Positions 53,825-62,765 of a stretch of DNA of 64,000 nucleotides are shown here, in pieces. The stretch is taken from assembly GCF_049257235.1 (NCBI RefSeq), contig NZ_JBMMUF010000006.1, positions 124,001 through 188,000 on the forward strand, in the 5' to 3' direction. The translations under genes were made by a program, and so were the position numbers. Every line of letters begins with the position of its first letter. Position 1 is the stretch's first letter. This DNA comes from Pseudoalteromonas sp049257235 (GTDB taxonomy: Bacteria; Pseudomonadota; Gammaproteobacteria; Enterobacterales; Alteromonadaceae). Below the pieces are notes generated by a model. The model saw nothing but the letters and a program-made list of their open reading frames with translations. It searched no databases and was not told the DNA's origin.

Positions 53825-55356
53825 GCACGTTCTCCATTAATAGTCTTTGAGCGATTAACTTTCGTTTGTGCTTGTTCAACACTGAGCTGGATTGGCCACA
53901 CTTTGAAGGTGAGTCGGGTAAAGGTTTCATCCAAATAAAAACCGTTGTATACCCAAGGATAGAAAATCTTTACAGCTCGGGTGCGAGGGTATCGGCATAT
54001 CGCCACTTGGCCAGCATAGAGCAGGGTAAATACGGCACATACGAAGATCAGCAAGCCAACACTAGTCTGCTCGTTAGCTGAGGTGATTTGCGCGAAGCCT
54101 GTATGCCACAAAAGATAAACGTGAAGCAGCACAACAACCCTAAACACACCAACTAATACCGATGTTACTGAGGCTGAGGGGCTGTGCCACAACAAGGTAG
54201 AAAAGCCAAAGACTAAAATGACAATGGCTGCGGTAGGGAGCGTCATGGATGGCAACCACTGCTGCCAAACCCACAATGTGCCCATGATAATGACGCCTGT
54301 AATAATCACGCCAAGTACAGTGCCTTTCACTGAAGCTGATTGTGGCAGGTAATCTTTATTCACGGTTTGCTGCACAATATCACCGGCTGATAGGAAGCTG
54401 TATGCTTTGTACACTGAGTGTGCAACCAAGTGCAGTAATGCTAATTCATAAAGCCCTAGACCTATCTCCAGCAACATGAAACCCATTTGCGCACAGGTAG
54501 ACCATGCTAGGCGAACTTTAATACTGATCCGCGTCATCATCACCCAACCGGCCAGTAACGCCGTCATGCCACCAAACACCACCAGCATAGCCTGAACCTT
54601 TGGTGCCATATCAAGCAAAGGGGCAAGCGAAATCAATACGAAGCCACCCATATTCACAACACCAGCATGCAGTAAAGCAGAGACGGGCGTAGGCGCTTCC
54701 ATTACTTGAATTAACCAACCGTGAAGTGGCAATTGTGCAGTTTTAAGAATGGCTGCCAACGCAAATAAACAGGTTGCAACACCTAACAAAACAGGGAGTT
54801 CATTGAATGCCTGTAGTTGCTGACCGATGCTGGATAAAGAAAAGGTGCCGAAGGAGTGATAACTAAGAAACAAGGCGATGATTAAGCAAATGTCTGCTAA
54901 GCGACTGGCAATAAACTTTTTATGGGCAACAATTTGCCCAGCTTTGCGCTCTTTATAGTGGGTGAGCAAGAAGTGCAAACTAAAGCTGGTGGCACTCCAT
55001 GCCACAGCCATTACCAGCAGGTTATCACTTTTTACCAGTAACGCGACGGCGAATAAGGTGGCTAACATGGCGCGAACGAATCGAGGTTGGCCTGTGTCGC
55101 CCTCGAGGTATCGCGAAGCGTAATCAACAATCACCCAACCCAATAAAGCAACCAAAATGCCCATTACAATGGTCATGTGCGGCAATGCGGTTTGGGAGTT
55201 AAAAGCATCAATCACAGGCAAGGCGATACTGGCGAGCAAACCCAAAAAGGTGGTGATACGCGCTACACTCCAATGATGCTGCTTAGTCAATAAACTGATA
55301 AAAAAGCCCAGTCCATACACAGCGGCAAACGCATAGCCACTTTGAATCAACGCCAT
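53821..55356 (-). CDS. dabB: DabB, NuoL-like membrane subunit of DAB transporter
   Basis: A 511-aa integral membrane protein of the proton-conducting membrane transporter family (PF00361). The NuoL-like segment EAPTPVSALLHAGVVNMGGFV and multiple helices fit DabB. The start ATG 55356 is chosen because TAGGAGT lies six bases upstream; the frame stays open to 55446 without a ribosome site. It is coupled to dabA and lies divergent from a LysR gene, 112 bases away. Confidence 0.94.
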   Translation of the reverse strand: MALIQSGYAFAAVYGLGFFISLLTKQHHWSVARITTFLGLLASIALPVIDAFNSQTALPHMTIVMGILVALLGWVIVDYASRYLEGDTGQPRFVRAMLATLFAVALLVKSDNLLVMAVAWSATSFSLHFLLTHYKERKAGQIVAHKKFIASRLADICLIIALFLSYHSFGTFSLSSIGQQLQAFNELPVLLGVATCLFALAAILKTAQLPLHGWLIQVMEAPTPVSALLHAGVVNMGGFVLISLAPLLDMAPKVQAMLVVFGGMTALLAGWVMMTRISIKVRLAWSTCAQMGFMLLEIGLGLYELALLHLVAHSVYKAYSFLSAGDIVQQTVNKDYLPQSASVKGTVLGVIITGVIIMGTLWVWQQWLPSMTLPTAAIVILVFGFSTLLWHSPSASVTSVLVGVFRVVVLLHVYLLWHTGFAQITSANEQTSVGLLIFVCAVFTLLYAGQVAICRYPRTRAVKIFYPWVYNGFYLDETFTRLTFKVWPIQLSVEQAQTKVNRSKTINGERA

Positions 55357-55468
55357 AAATACTCCTATCAAAACACCTGCTGTTTCGAGTATGTATGTTG
55401 CAGCGAGAACTTCCAGATGTAAAATAGATAGATATTCACAATTCATTCTCTTTTAGTGAACAATCAGC

Positions 55469-56344
55469 ATGAGACAGCTAAATTTTCATCATCTTTACTA
55501 CTTTTGGACGGTTGCCAAAGAAGGGCATTTGACTCGTGCAGCACAAAAGCTCAACGTGTCTCAATCTGCTTTATCTTCACAAATTAAGCAGTTAGAAGGG
55601 CAGCTAGAGCAAGCCCTATTTCATCGTCAAGGGCGCTCATTGCAGCTAACCGATTTTGGCCATGTGGTGCTTGAGTATGCTGAGAGTATTTTCAATTTAG
55701 GCAGTGAACTGTTATCAATTTTAGAAAGTGGTGAGCACCAACGCATGCAAACGCTGCGCATTGGTTCTGTTTCTACACTATCACGTAACTTCCAAGAGAA
55801 CTTTCTACGCCCAGTAATCGGTCAAGAAGACATAAAGTTGGTACTAAAGGCATCGAACTTTGACGACTTGCTTGAGCAACTCAGAGTCCACAAACTCGAT
55901 CTGATTCTCTCAAATCGGCCCGTTGTTTCTGACTCAACCACGCCATGGCGATGTAAACTCATAGCGCAACAAGGCGTGTGTTTGGTTGGCCCAAATACGC
56001 AGGCGTTTTCGGGCTTAGGCTTCCCGCAAGATTTAGATAAAGTAAAACTCCTGTTGCCAGGGGGCGACAGCGAGATCCGCACCCAGTTTGATCTGTACTG
56101 CGAACACCATGGCTTACAACTAAAACCATATGCCGAAGTAGACGACATGGCCATGCTGCGACTACTAGCCCGAGATGCCGATGCGATTGCCGTTGTTCCC
56201 GAAGTTGTTGTACAAGATGAAATACAAGCAGGTACATTGAAAAACTACGCCTCACTCGAATCGGTAACTGAAAGCTTCTATGCCATCACCACAAAAAGGC
56301 ACGTAGAGTTACCAATATTGAAAAAGCTGCTAACGGTGCAGTGA
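55469..56344 (+). CDS. LysR-family regulator next to the dab operon
   Basis: A 291-aa LysR regulator of the NhaR-like branch: NFHHLYYFWTVAKEGHLTRAAQKLNVSQSALS is the HTH. The effector domain begins near residue 90. It is divergent from dabB and is the obvious candidate controller of DAB expression in response to CO2 or bicarbonate status; binding sites cannot be placed with confidence in the 112-base gap. Ribosome site weak. Confidence 0.92.
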   Translation: MRQLNFHHLYYFWTVAKEGHLTRAAQKLNVSQSALSSQIKQLEGQLEQALFHRQGRSLQLTDFGHVVLEYAESIFNLGSELLSILESGEHQRMQTLRIGSVSTLSRNFQENFLRPVIGQEDIKLVLKASNFDDLLEQLRVHKLDLILSNRPVVSDSTTPWRCKLIAQQGVCLVGPNTQAFSGLGFPQDLDKVKLLLPGGDSEIRTQFDLYCEHHGLQLKPYAEVDDMAMLRLLARDADAIAVVPEVVVQDEIQAGTLKNYASLESVTESFYAITTKRHVELPILKKLLTVQ

Positions 56345-56379
56345 TAGTATGGGTAACTTATATTTTGGGAAGAGACTAT

Positions 56380-56721
56380 ATGCGTAAAAAAATACTATTT
56401 ATGACAATTTCAGCAAGTTGGGTATTTGTTTTTTATATATTAGTGGTTGATGCATTCAGACATCATCAATTAGGCAAAGTCATAGCTTCGTATGAGGAAG
56501 TCGCGACTGTATCACTGGACACAGCCTCGCAAAACATCGACGTTGCGTTAATGAGTTTGAAAGCTGAGCGAGGCATTCACCGCACGCAACTCAATTCAGT
56601 GAATACCTATGTGAACAATCACCTTGAGTTATTGTATTTACTTATAGTGGTCGTCATTATTAACAAACTAATTTTTTTGTACTTTATAAGACGTTATGCG
56701 TATCCCAAACATAAAGATTAA
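56380..56721 (+). CDS. Small membrane protein, 113 aa, unrecognised
   Basis: GGGAAGAG lies about seven bases before ATG 56380. Topology: an N-terminal hydrophobic helix (about 5-26), a soluble helical loop (about 30-80) rich in charged residues, and a second helix near the C-terminus (YLLIVVVIINKLIFLYF). I do not recognise the family. It begins an AT-rich group of four small membrane ORFs in one direction. Confidence 0.6.
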   Translation: MRKKILFMTISASWVFVFYILVVDAFRHHQLGKVIASYEEVATVSLDTASQNIDVALMSLKAERGIHRTQLNSVNTYVNNHLELLYLLIVVVIINKLIFLYFIRRYAYPKHKD

Positions 56722-56768
56722 AGTAGTAGAGGATTGCACGGCTGAGACAACAAAGAGGGATTAGCGTA

Positions 56769-57029
56769 ATGATTTATCTTGTGATGATTGTAATCGCGTT
56801 TGCCGCAACCACCTTTTTAGCAAGGCAAGAAATAAATAAAACACGCAATAAAGTTGGCTTCTCTGAAGTGATTGAAATTACATTGTCATCTTTTTGCTTC
56901 AAGTCTAATGAACACTGTAAAAGCAATATTAATTATGTTTATCTGGGGCTATTAAATTGGTCAAGACTGCTATTGCTGGTTTCACTTGTGGGAGTGCATA
57001 GCTACCTCAAGGGAAGTGGGCTAATCTAG
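56769..57029 (+). CDS. Small membrane protein, 86 aa, unrecognised
   Basis: Helix at about residues 2-18, a cysteine-containing loop (SSFCFKSNEHCKSN) and a second helix near 60-77. GAGGGA lies about ten bases before the ATG. Function unknown; it follows the previous ORF by 47 bases. Confidence 0.55.
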   Translation: MIYLVMIVIAFAATTFLARQEINKTRNKVGFSEVIEITLSSFCFKSNEHCKSNINYVYLGLLNWSRLLLLVSLVGVHSYLKGSGLI

Positions 57030-57054
57030 CCAAACACATTTAAAACTAAAAATA

Positions 57055-57324
57055 ATGAGCAAAATAGTCTTCTCCATAGCCTTAATATTAATGTTAGTTT
57101 GTGATGGCATTGGACTAACTTTAATGAAATCAAAGCAACCCAAGCTACATAAAGAGCTCGGTGAGCCAATCCACCTGTGGACTGGTGCAGATAAAATAAG
57201 CTACCTTTTTGGCTTTATTTTGTGGTTTAGATTTTTTAGTACATCTTGCAAAGCATTGTTCTGGGTCTTGCTCTTACAGGCTGTTTGTCTTTGGTATTGC
57301 TTGTTTTTTGTCTTTTACTCTTAG
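57055..57324 (+). CDS. Small membrane protein, 89 aa, UspB-like pattern
   Basis: Two membrane helices flank KSKQPKLHKELGEPIHLWTGA, a motif of the small UspB-like membrane proteins seen in gammaproteobacteria (basic residue, P-x-L-H/W-x-x-L-G-x-P). This is a pattern match only. The ATG has no good ribosome site (AAAATAATG). Confidence 0.5.
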   Translation: MSKIVFSIALILMLVCDGIGLTLMKSKQPKLHKELGEPIHLWTGADKISYLFGFILWFRFFSTSCKALFWVLLLQAVCLWYCLFFVFYS

Positions 57325-57363
57325 CTCTCTGGCTTCAAATATTAGAGTGATAGTTTCAATAAC

Positions 57364-57720
57364 GTGGCCTTAAAAATGATAACCTTTGTATTCTTTATAT
57401 TGACAACAGTAATGGCCATTACGCTTTATATAGCTAGGGAGGACTATAGGGATGTTCTCATAGTTATAGCATTATATTGCATCACAAGTTATTGGATATT
57501 AGGCAAAGACCAGCCGTTAAAAATGATAGTTGGAAGTCTTACTTTTTGGAAAAACTTAAAGCTTGTACTAATAACAGCGGCCTATGTAATCTTCAACTAT
57601 TTTGCCTTGATGAAAGCGTTGTCATTTAATTTAATAACTATGTTTATCGCTGTTATTTGGTTTTTGTCTACAAGCGGAGTTTTGTATTTTGAATGTAGAA
57701 AAATAAATCAAACCCAGTAA
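57364..57720 (+). CDS. Small membrane protein, 118 aa, unrecognised
   Basis: Four hydrophobic segments. Start GTG 57364 or ATG 57376; neither has a ribosome site. Family not recognised. Last of the AT-rich group, ending about 60 bases before the glmS terminator. Confidence 0.5.
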   Translation: MALKMITFVFFILTTVMAITLYIAREDYRDVLIVIALYCITSYWILGKDQPLKMIVGSLTFWKNLKLVLITAAYVIFNYFALMKALSFNLITMFIAVIWFLSTSGVLYFECRKINQTQ

Positions 57721-57777
57721 AGAGTACGAACGCTCATTCTTGATGCACCGCATACCCCTTAGATTATCCTGAGCACT

Positions 57778-57803
57778 AAAAAGCCGACAAAAAGTCGGCT
57801 TTT
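57778..57803 (-). terminator. Terminator of glmS
   Basis: Ten-bp stem (57779-57788 with 57794-57803) and a 5-base loop; only four T flank the stem on the minus strand, supplied by the stem itself. Confidence 0.8.
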
Positions 57804-57822
57804 CGCTCAATATCAACTTACC

Positions 57823-59643
57823 TTACTCAACCGTTACCGATTTTGCTAGGTTACGAGGTTGGTCAACGTCGGTGCCTTTGATCACTGCTACATAGTACGA
57901 CAACAGCTGTAACGGAATGGTGTAAACCACAGGCGCTATCACGTTTTCTACGTGATTCACGTTGATAACACGCATGGTGTCGTCTGACTCGAAGTGTGAA
58001 TCTTTATCCGCGAATACATAGATAATACCGCCACGAGCACGCACTTCTTCAACGTTTGATTTAAGCTTTTCAAGCAGCTCGTTATTTGGTGCCACAACAA
58101 TGATTGGCATGTCTGCATCAATCAGTGCCAATGGGCCGTGCTTTAATTCACCTGCCGCGTATGCTTCAGCGTGAATATACGAAATTTCTTTAAGCTTTAA
58201 CGCACCTTCCATCGCAATTGGGTATTGTGAACCACGGCCAAGGAATAGTGAGTGGTGCTTGTCAGCAAACTCTTCTGCGAGTTGCTCGATGCCATCAGCA
58301 AGTAACAGAGCTTCTTCTAGCTTGTTAGGTAACGTTTTAATCGCGTTAACGATTTCTGCCTGATTTAAGCCTTTTTCCTGCGCGATTGACGCTGTTAGCA
58401 TCAATAAACCAACAAGTTGTGTTGTGAATGCTTTGGTTGAAGCAACACCAATTTCCGCACCGGCTTTGGTCATAAAGGCCAAGTCAGATTCACGCACCAA
58501 TGACGAACCTGGTACGTTACAAATCGTCATAGACGCCATGTAACCTTGCTCTTTGGCAAGGCGCAATGCAGCAAGAGTATCGGCTGTTTCACCAGACTGT
58601 GAAATAGTGACCAGCAAGCTGTTTTCGTGCACGAATGAATCGCGGTAACGGAACTCTGAGGCAATCTCAACGTTACAACTTACACCTGCAAATTGCTCAA
58701 GCCAGTAACGGGCAACCATGCCTGAGTGATATGACGTACCACAGGCGATAATTTGCACGTGTTTTACGTCTTTAAAAATTTGATTTGCGCTTTCGCCAAA
58801 GGCATCAATTGCTACGCGGTCGTCTTGCAGACGGCCTTCGAGCGTGTTGCGCACAGCCATGGGTTGCTCGTAAATTTCTTTAAGCATGTAGTGGCGATAT
58901 TCGCCTTTGCCCGAAGCGTCTTGGGTGATGTTTGACTCAACGACTTCACGCTCAACTACGTTACCGTTGATATCAAAGATTTCTACACTGTTACGAGTAA
59001 TGCGCGCTACATCACCTTCTTCTAGGAAGATAAAGCTACGCGTTACAGGCAGAAGTGCCAACTGATCTGACGCGATAAAGTTTTCGCCTAAACCAAGGCC
59101 AATTACCAGTGGGCTACCTGAGCGAGCAACGATGATTTCGTTTTCATTCGCTTTATCAAATACCACTGTGCCGTATGCGCCCTCAAGTTGCTTCACTGCG
59201 GCCTGAACAGCATTCAATAAAGAATCATGCTGTTGGCGAAGCTGGTGAATAAGGTGCACCATAACTTCTGTGTCGGTTTCAGATAAGAAGGTGTAACCAT
59301 CGCCTTTAAGCGCTTCGCGCAGGCTGGCATGGTTTTCGATAATGCCATTGTGCACTAACGCCAGTTCATTGTTTGATAAATGCGGGTGAGCATTGGCTTC
59401 TGTTACGCCACCATGGGTAGCCCAGCGTGTGTGCGCGATACCTGTAGTGCCTGACACATTCGCTTCATTCAGCGCGCTTTCAAGTGCTGCAACTTTACCT
59501 ACAGACTTTACGCTATTTAAAGCACTTCCTTGCAATAGCGCAACGCCCGCAGAGTCGTATCCACGGTACTCAAGTCGCTTTAAGCCTTCGATCAAAATTT
59601 TATTTACTGGGCGTTCTGCAACAGCCCCAACAATTCCACACAT
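57823..59643 (-). CDS. glmS: Glutamine-fructose-6-phosphate aminotransferase
   Basis: Makes glucosamine-6-phosphate from fructose-6-phosphate and glutamine, the first step of amino-sugar and peptidoglycan precursor synthesis. 606 aa. N-terminal glutaminase with the exposed Cys2 (MCGIVGAVA), then two SIS domains (VTISQSGETADTLAALR, and LFLGRGSQYPIAMEGALKLKEISYIHAEAYAAGELKHGP) and the ending PRNLAKSVTVE. GGAG precedes the ATG. It follows the DeoR regulator gene by 65 bases on the same strand, so both probably share a transcript; a separate glmS promoter in the gap is possible. Confidence 0.98.
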   Translation of the reverse strand: MCGIVGAVAERPVNKILIEGLKRLEYRGYDSAGVALLQGSALNSVKSVGKVAALESALNEANVSGTTGIAHTRWATHGGVTEANAHPHLSNNELALVHNGIIENHASLREALKGDGYTFLSETDTEVMVHLIHQLRQQHDSLLNAVQAAVKQLEGAYGTVVFDKANENEIIVARSGSPLVIGLGLGENFIASDQLALLPVTRSFIFLEEGDVARITRNSVEIFDINGNVVEREVVESNITQDASGKGEYRHYMLKEIYEQPMAVRNTLEGRLQDDRVAIDAFGESANQIFKDVKHVQIIACGTSYHSGMVARYWLEQFAGVSCNVEIASEFRYRDSFVHENSLLVTISQSGETADTLAALRLAKEQGYMASMTICNVPGSSLVRESDLAFMTKAGAEIGVASTKAFTTQLVGLLMLTASIAQEKGLNQAEIVNAIKTLPNKLEEALLLADGIEQLAEEFADKHHSLFLGRGSQYPIAMEGALKLKEISYIHAEAYAAGELKHGPLALIDADMPIIVVAPNNELLEKLKSNVEEVRARGGIIYVFADKDSHFESDDTMRVINVNHVENVIAPVVYTIPLQLLSYYVAVIKGTDVDQPRNLAKSVTVE

Positions 59644-59708
59644 AAATTCTCCATTTGCACAGTATGTGTACGTTAATTTAGGTTGCTCTGAGGTTGTCGC
59701 TCAGGGCG

Positions 59709-60479
59709 TTATTCGTTGACCTCGGCGCAGATCACATTAATGCCATGCGCTTGTATCTCTTGGCGCAAATTCGGCGCTAAGTTGTTGTCGGTAATAAGCG
59801 TGCTCACACTTTGCCAAGGTAATTCTAAATTTGGGATTCGGCGGCCAATCTTTTCAGATTCAACCATGACCACTACATCGCGTGCGGCTTCAGCCATTAC
59901 TTGGCTCAAGCCAATCAGTTCGTTAAACGTAGTGGTTCCTCGCGAAACATCAATGCCATCAGCGCCAATAAATAAGGTATCAAAGTCGTACGAGCGCAAT
60001 ACTTGCTCTGCCACTTGCCCTTGAAATGACTCTGAGTGTGGGTCCCACGTGCCACCGGTCATCAATAAGGTTGGCTCATTTTCGAGCGCTAACAGGCGGC
60101 TGGCAACATTAATCGCGTTTGTCATCACCACCAAGCCACGCTTGCTCGCTAGCTCTGGGATCATGGCTGCCGTGGTTCTGCCGCTATCGATAATAATGCG
60201 GTGATGGTCTTTAATGAGTGCCGCTGCCGCTTTAGCAATGGCCACTTTGCGCGATGAATCTTGCGGCGCTTCACTGGCGACGATTTCGCTTGGCAGCGCA
60301 ATTGCACCACCATATCGGCGTAGCAATAAGCCACTTTGTTCTAGTGATGCCAAATCCTTTCGAATCGTAACTTCTGACGTTTGCAGTTGTTCCGCTAACG
60401 CTTCCACAGACACTTCTCCTAACTCATTCACTTGATTTAGGATAGTATGGCGGCGCTGTTGGGTATTGCGTTTGGTCAT
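59709..60479 (-). CDS. DeoR/GlpR-family regulator adjacent to glmS
   Basis: A 256-aa DeoR-family repressor: HTH at about residues 19-56 (SVEALAEQLQTSEVTIRKDLASLEQSGLLLRRYGGA) and a sugar-phosphate-binding domain afterwards (VIVDSGRTT-like IIIDSGRTTAAMIPELA, TGGTWDPHSESFQG). Position directly before glmS suggests it represses glmS or amino-sugar use in response to a phosphosugar. A promoter with TTTCGA/TCGAAA sites lies upstream, consistent with autoregulation. Ribosome site weak. Confidence 0.92.
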   Translation of the reverse strand: MTKRNTQQRRHTILNQVNELGEVSVEALAEQLQTSEVTIRKDLASLEQSGLLLRRYGGAIALPSEIVASEAPQDSSRKVAIAKAAAALIKDHHRIIIDSGRTTAAMIPELASKRGLVVMTNAINVASRLLALENEPTLLMTGGTWDPHSESFQGQVAEQVLRSYDFDTLFIGADGIDVSRGTTTFNELIGLSQVMAEAARDVVVMVESEKIGRRIPNLELPWQSVSTLITDNNLAPNLRQEIQAHGINVICAEVNE

Positions 60480-60490
60480 TTGAAATTGCT

Positions 60491-60543
60491 AAGTTTCGAT
60501 TCGAAAGATGCGCATTATAGTCGAAACTTTAGGCAAAGCTCAA
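60491..60543 (-). promoter_or_regulatory. Promoter and putative DeoR operator
   Basis: On the minus strand TTGAGC (60538-60543), an 18-base spacer and TATAAT (60514-60519) form a sigma-70 promoter for the DeoR gene. AAGTTTCGA (60491-60499) and TCGAAACTT (60521-60529) are exact inverted repeats flanking the -10 box, and TTTCGA-T-TCGAAA is a perfect palindrome at 60494-60506. These are typical of DeoR-type binding. Confidence 0.65.
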
Positions 60544-60744
60544 TGCTTTACATGCCCCAACAGTATTAATTTTTATAATAATGACTACACCACCACCGAA
60601 CTGGCGAATGCGGGTAAATAGTTGATCGAGCATGCTATTCTTTACGTAGTGCTGTGCCAGCTTTATCACACTATTGTTTGCGATGCGCGCAAACAATGAC
60701 TAACTTCAATAACATATAAACCGCTTTTGTCAGTGAGGTATGCT

Positions 60745-62223
60745 GTGGTCAAACCGTCATCGTTGATGTCATCGCTGATCGTCTTCTTATTCGTTGAGTC
60801 CATTGTGCTTGGACTTTTCTTTGATAATGCCATTCAAGGCGCACTCATTGGTGCTTTGATTGGCTCTGTGCCTGTGATGTTACTGCGTTCTGACCCAAAC
60901 AGTGCGCTTACCCATCACGTGTGCGCGGCGGCGTTGATGATGTTTTCTTTTTTACATATTCATCAAGCCTATGGCCTCATTGAGGTGCATTTCGAAATCT
61001 TTATTTTGATGGCAATACTGGTGATATTCACCCGCTGGCAGATTTTTATCACGGCACTGGTGTTCGTTGCGGTGCATCATCTCAGCTTTTTCTTCATGCA
61101 AACGAATGAGGTAGGGGTCTATGTGTTCGATGCTGAGCGCTTGAAATTCTCTACGGTGATCATCCACGCCATTTACGCTATCGCAGAAGCAATGATAGCG
61201 GCATACATTGCCTACATGCTGCTCTTAGAACATCGTAACAGTAAATCTTTGGAACACGCTATTTCACGTATCAGTGAAGATCCGATGAAGCTAGATTTGT
61301 CTGTACGAATTGATAACCCAGACAATACGGCACTGGAGCAGTTTAATGCGCTGCTAAACACCATGAGTGATGCGTTACAGGAAATACAAACTCAGCAAAC
61401 GGCTTTAAACCAAAGTGCAGAGCATGTGTATGCGCTACAAAATACGCTAACCCAAGGCATAACCCAAAAGCGTGAGCAAAATGCTCGGATCACTGACGCG
61501 GGTGAACGGGTAGCCGATGGTTTTGCACAAGTGCATAGCCAAAGCGAAGGGGTGTTCGCGCAATACGGCAATATTACCGAAGAGCTGCAAAGTGCGAACT
61601 TACAGGTGAGTGAAACTGACCAACAAGCACATGCCCTTGGCCAATTACTGCAAACAACACAGCAACAGGTGAAAGAGCTTGATAGCAGCTGTGCCTTGAT
61701 CTCAAACCTACTAAACGACATAAACACCATCGCCGAACAAACCAACTTACTGGCGCTCAATGCGGCAATTGAAGCTGCTAGAGCAGGTGAGCAAGGCCGA
61801 GGATTTGCGGTTGTTGCCGATGAGGTACGTTCATTGGCGAATACATCTAAACAAGCAACCGACAAAATAGCGAGTACCCTGAGTGAGCTTATCAGTAACA
61901 GTGAGCGCTCTACGTCATCAATGAGCGAGTGTATCGAGAAAATCACGACGGTTGAGTCGCTTAGCTCCTCTGTGCTTGGTGCTATTTCGTCAGTAGCACA
62001 CACCATGGAGTCTATCCGCAACGACTCTCGCAGTGTGAACGATATCGTTGCCCAGCAAGCAGACAACACCCAAGAAATTGCGACTCAAAGTGCACAGTTT
62101 AGAGAAGACTTTGAGCGCGATGCAGATAACATTCAGCAACTTGATGAGCAAATTCGTCTTATGGCTGGTGCCATTGAGCAGATGCAGGCCCAAGTAGAGC
62201 GCTTTAGAGCGCTTAAACGTTAA
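60745..62223 (+). CDS. Methyl-accepting chemotaxis protein without periplasmic sensor
   Basis: A 492-aa chemoreceptor. About six hydrophobic segments in residues 8-170 take the place of a periplasmic sensor (FLHIHQAYG, VAVHHLSFF and neighbours). The signalling hairpin tip EQTNLLALNAAIEAARAGEQGRGFAVVADEVR near 335-367 is intact; a HAMP domain is not clear. The signal may be membrane-linked, such as redox or energy state. Start GTG 60745 has GAGG six bases upstream; TTG 60727 lacks a site. Confidence 0.93.
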   Translation: MVKPSSLMSSLIVFLFVESIVLGLFFDNAIQGALIGALIGSVPVMLLRSDPNSALTHHVCAAALMMFSFLHIHQAYGLIEVHFEIFILMAILVIFTRWQIFITALVFVAVHHLSFFFMQTNEVGVYVFDAERLKFSTVIIHAIYAIAEAMIAAYIAYMLLLEHRNSKSLEHAISRISEDPMKLDLSVRIDNPDNTALEQFNALLNTMSDALQEIQTQQTALNQSAEHVYALQNTLTQGITQKREQNARITDAGERVADGFAQVHSQSEGVFAQYGNITEELQSANLQVSETDQQAHALGQLLQTTQQQVKELDSSCALISNLLNDINTIAEQTNLLALNAAIEAARAGEQGRGFAVVADEVRSLANTSKQATDKIASTLSELISNSERSTSSMSECIEKITTVESLSSSVLGAISSVAHTMESIRNDSRSVNDIVAQQADNTQEIATQSAQFREDFERDADNIQQLDEQIRLMAGAIEQMQAQVERFRALKR

Positions 62224-62238
62224 TAAAGTCGCAGCGGT

Positions 62239-62742
62239 ATGTTTGGCAGGTATTCGAAGCTTATCGTTAGCACAATATGGCTGATGGCCACTGTGTGTGC
62301 TCTTTGGTGGGCGATTCAACAGCGCGCATTGGAGTTTGATCCAGAAAATCAGCTGCAATCACCACAGTGGTTAACGCTAGCGCGAGAAGTCAATAACACG
62401 CCCCATTCTGGCCCTTCGCTCGTCATCATTTCAGATGCGTCATGCCAATGCGCTAAAGTCAGTGAGGCGCATCAAACTAAGGTAGTGAAGGATGCACTGC
62501 AAGCAGGGATTGAGGTCACACAACTGCAACTGACTGATGGCCACAGAGAGTGGCTGCCAGCAGTGCCTGCCGCCATTTTATTTAATAATCAAAACGACGT
62601 GATTTATGCAGGGCCGCTATCTGTTGGACTCGCCTGCGCTGCCAAAGATGGGATCATCGATACCGTGATAGCCAACTACACCCGTGGCTATCATAGTGAA
62701 TTGTTGGTCAGTAATGCGATGGGATGCTATTGCCGAACTTAG
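62239..62742 (+). CDS. DUF6436-like thioredoxin-fold protein
   Basis: A 167-aa protein with an N-terminal membrane anchor (about 8-27). PSLVIISDASCQCAKVSEAH looks like a thioredoxin-like fold with a CxC in the active-site position, and the C-terminus ends in GCYCRT, another CxC. The resemblance to DUF6436 is from memory. It follows the chemoreceptor gene by 15 bases and may be cotranscribed. Probable thiol redox role, unproven. Confidence 0.6.
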   Translation: MFGRYSKLIVSTIWLMATVCALWWAIQQRALEFDPENQLQSPQWLTLAREVNNTPHSGPSLVIISDASCQCAKVSEAHQTKVVKDALQAGIEVTQLQLTDGHREWLPAVPAAILFNNQNDVIYAGPLSVGLACAAKDGIIDTVIANYTRGYHSELLVSNAMGCYCRT

Positions 62743-62765
62743 GCTGACATGGTGCCAGCCAACGC

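Noticed and set aside
51380..55356. NDH-1/Mrp-type respiratory or antiporter operon
   Set aside because: The NuoL-like gene is paired with DUF2309 and no other Nuo or Mnh/Mrp subunits, which defines DAB.
61392..62069. 225-aa leftward ORF inside the chemoreceptor
   Set aside because: Serine/cysteine-rich antisense of the conserved signalling helix.
62742..62760. Terminator after the DUF6436 gene
   Set aside because: Stem of only five base pairs without a T-run.
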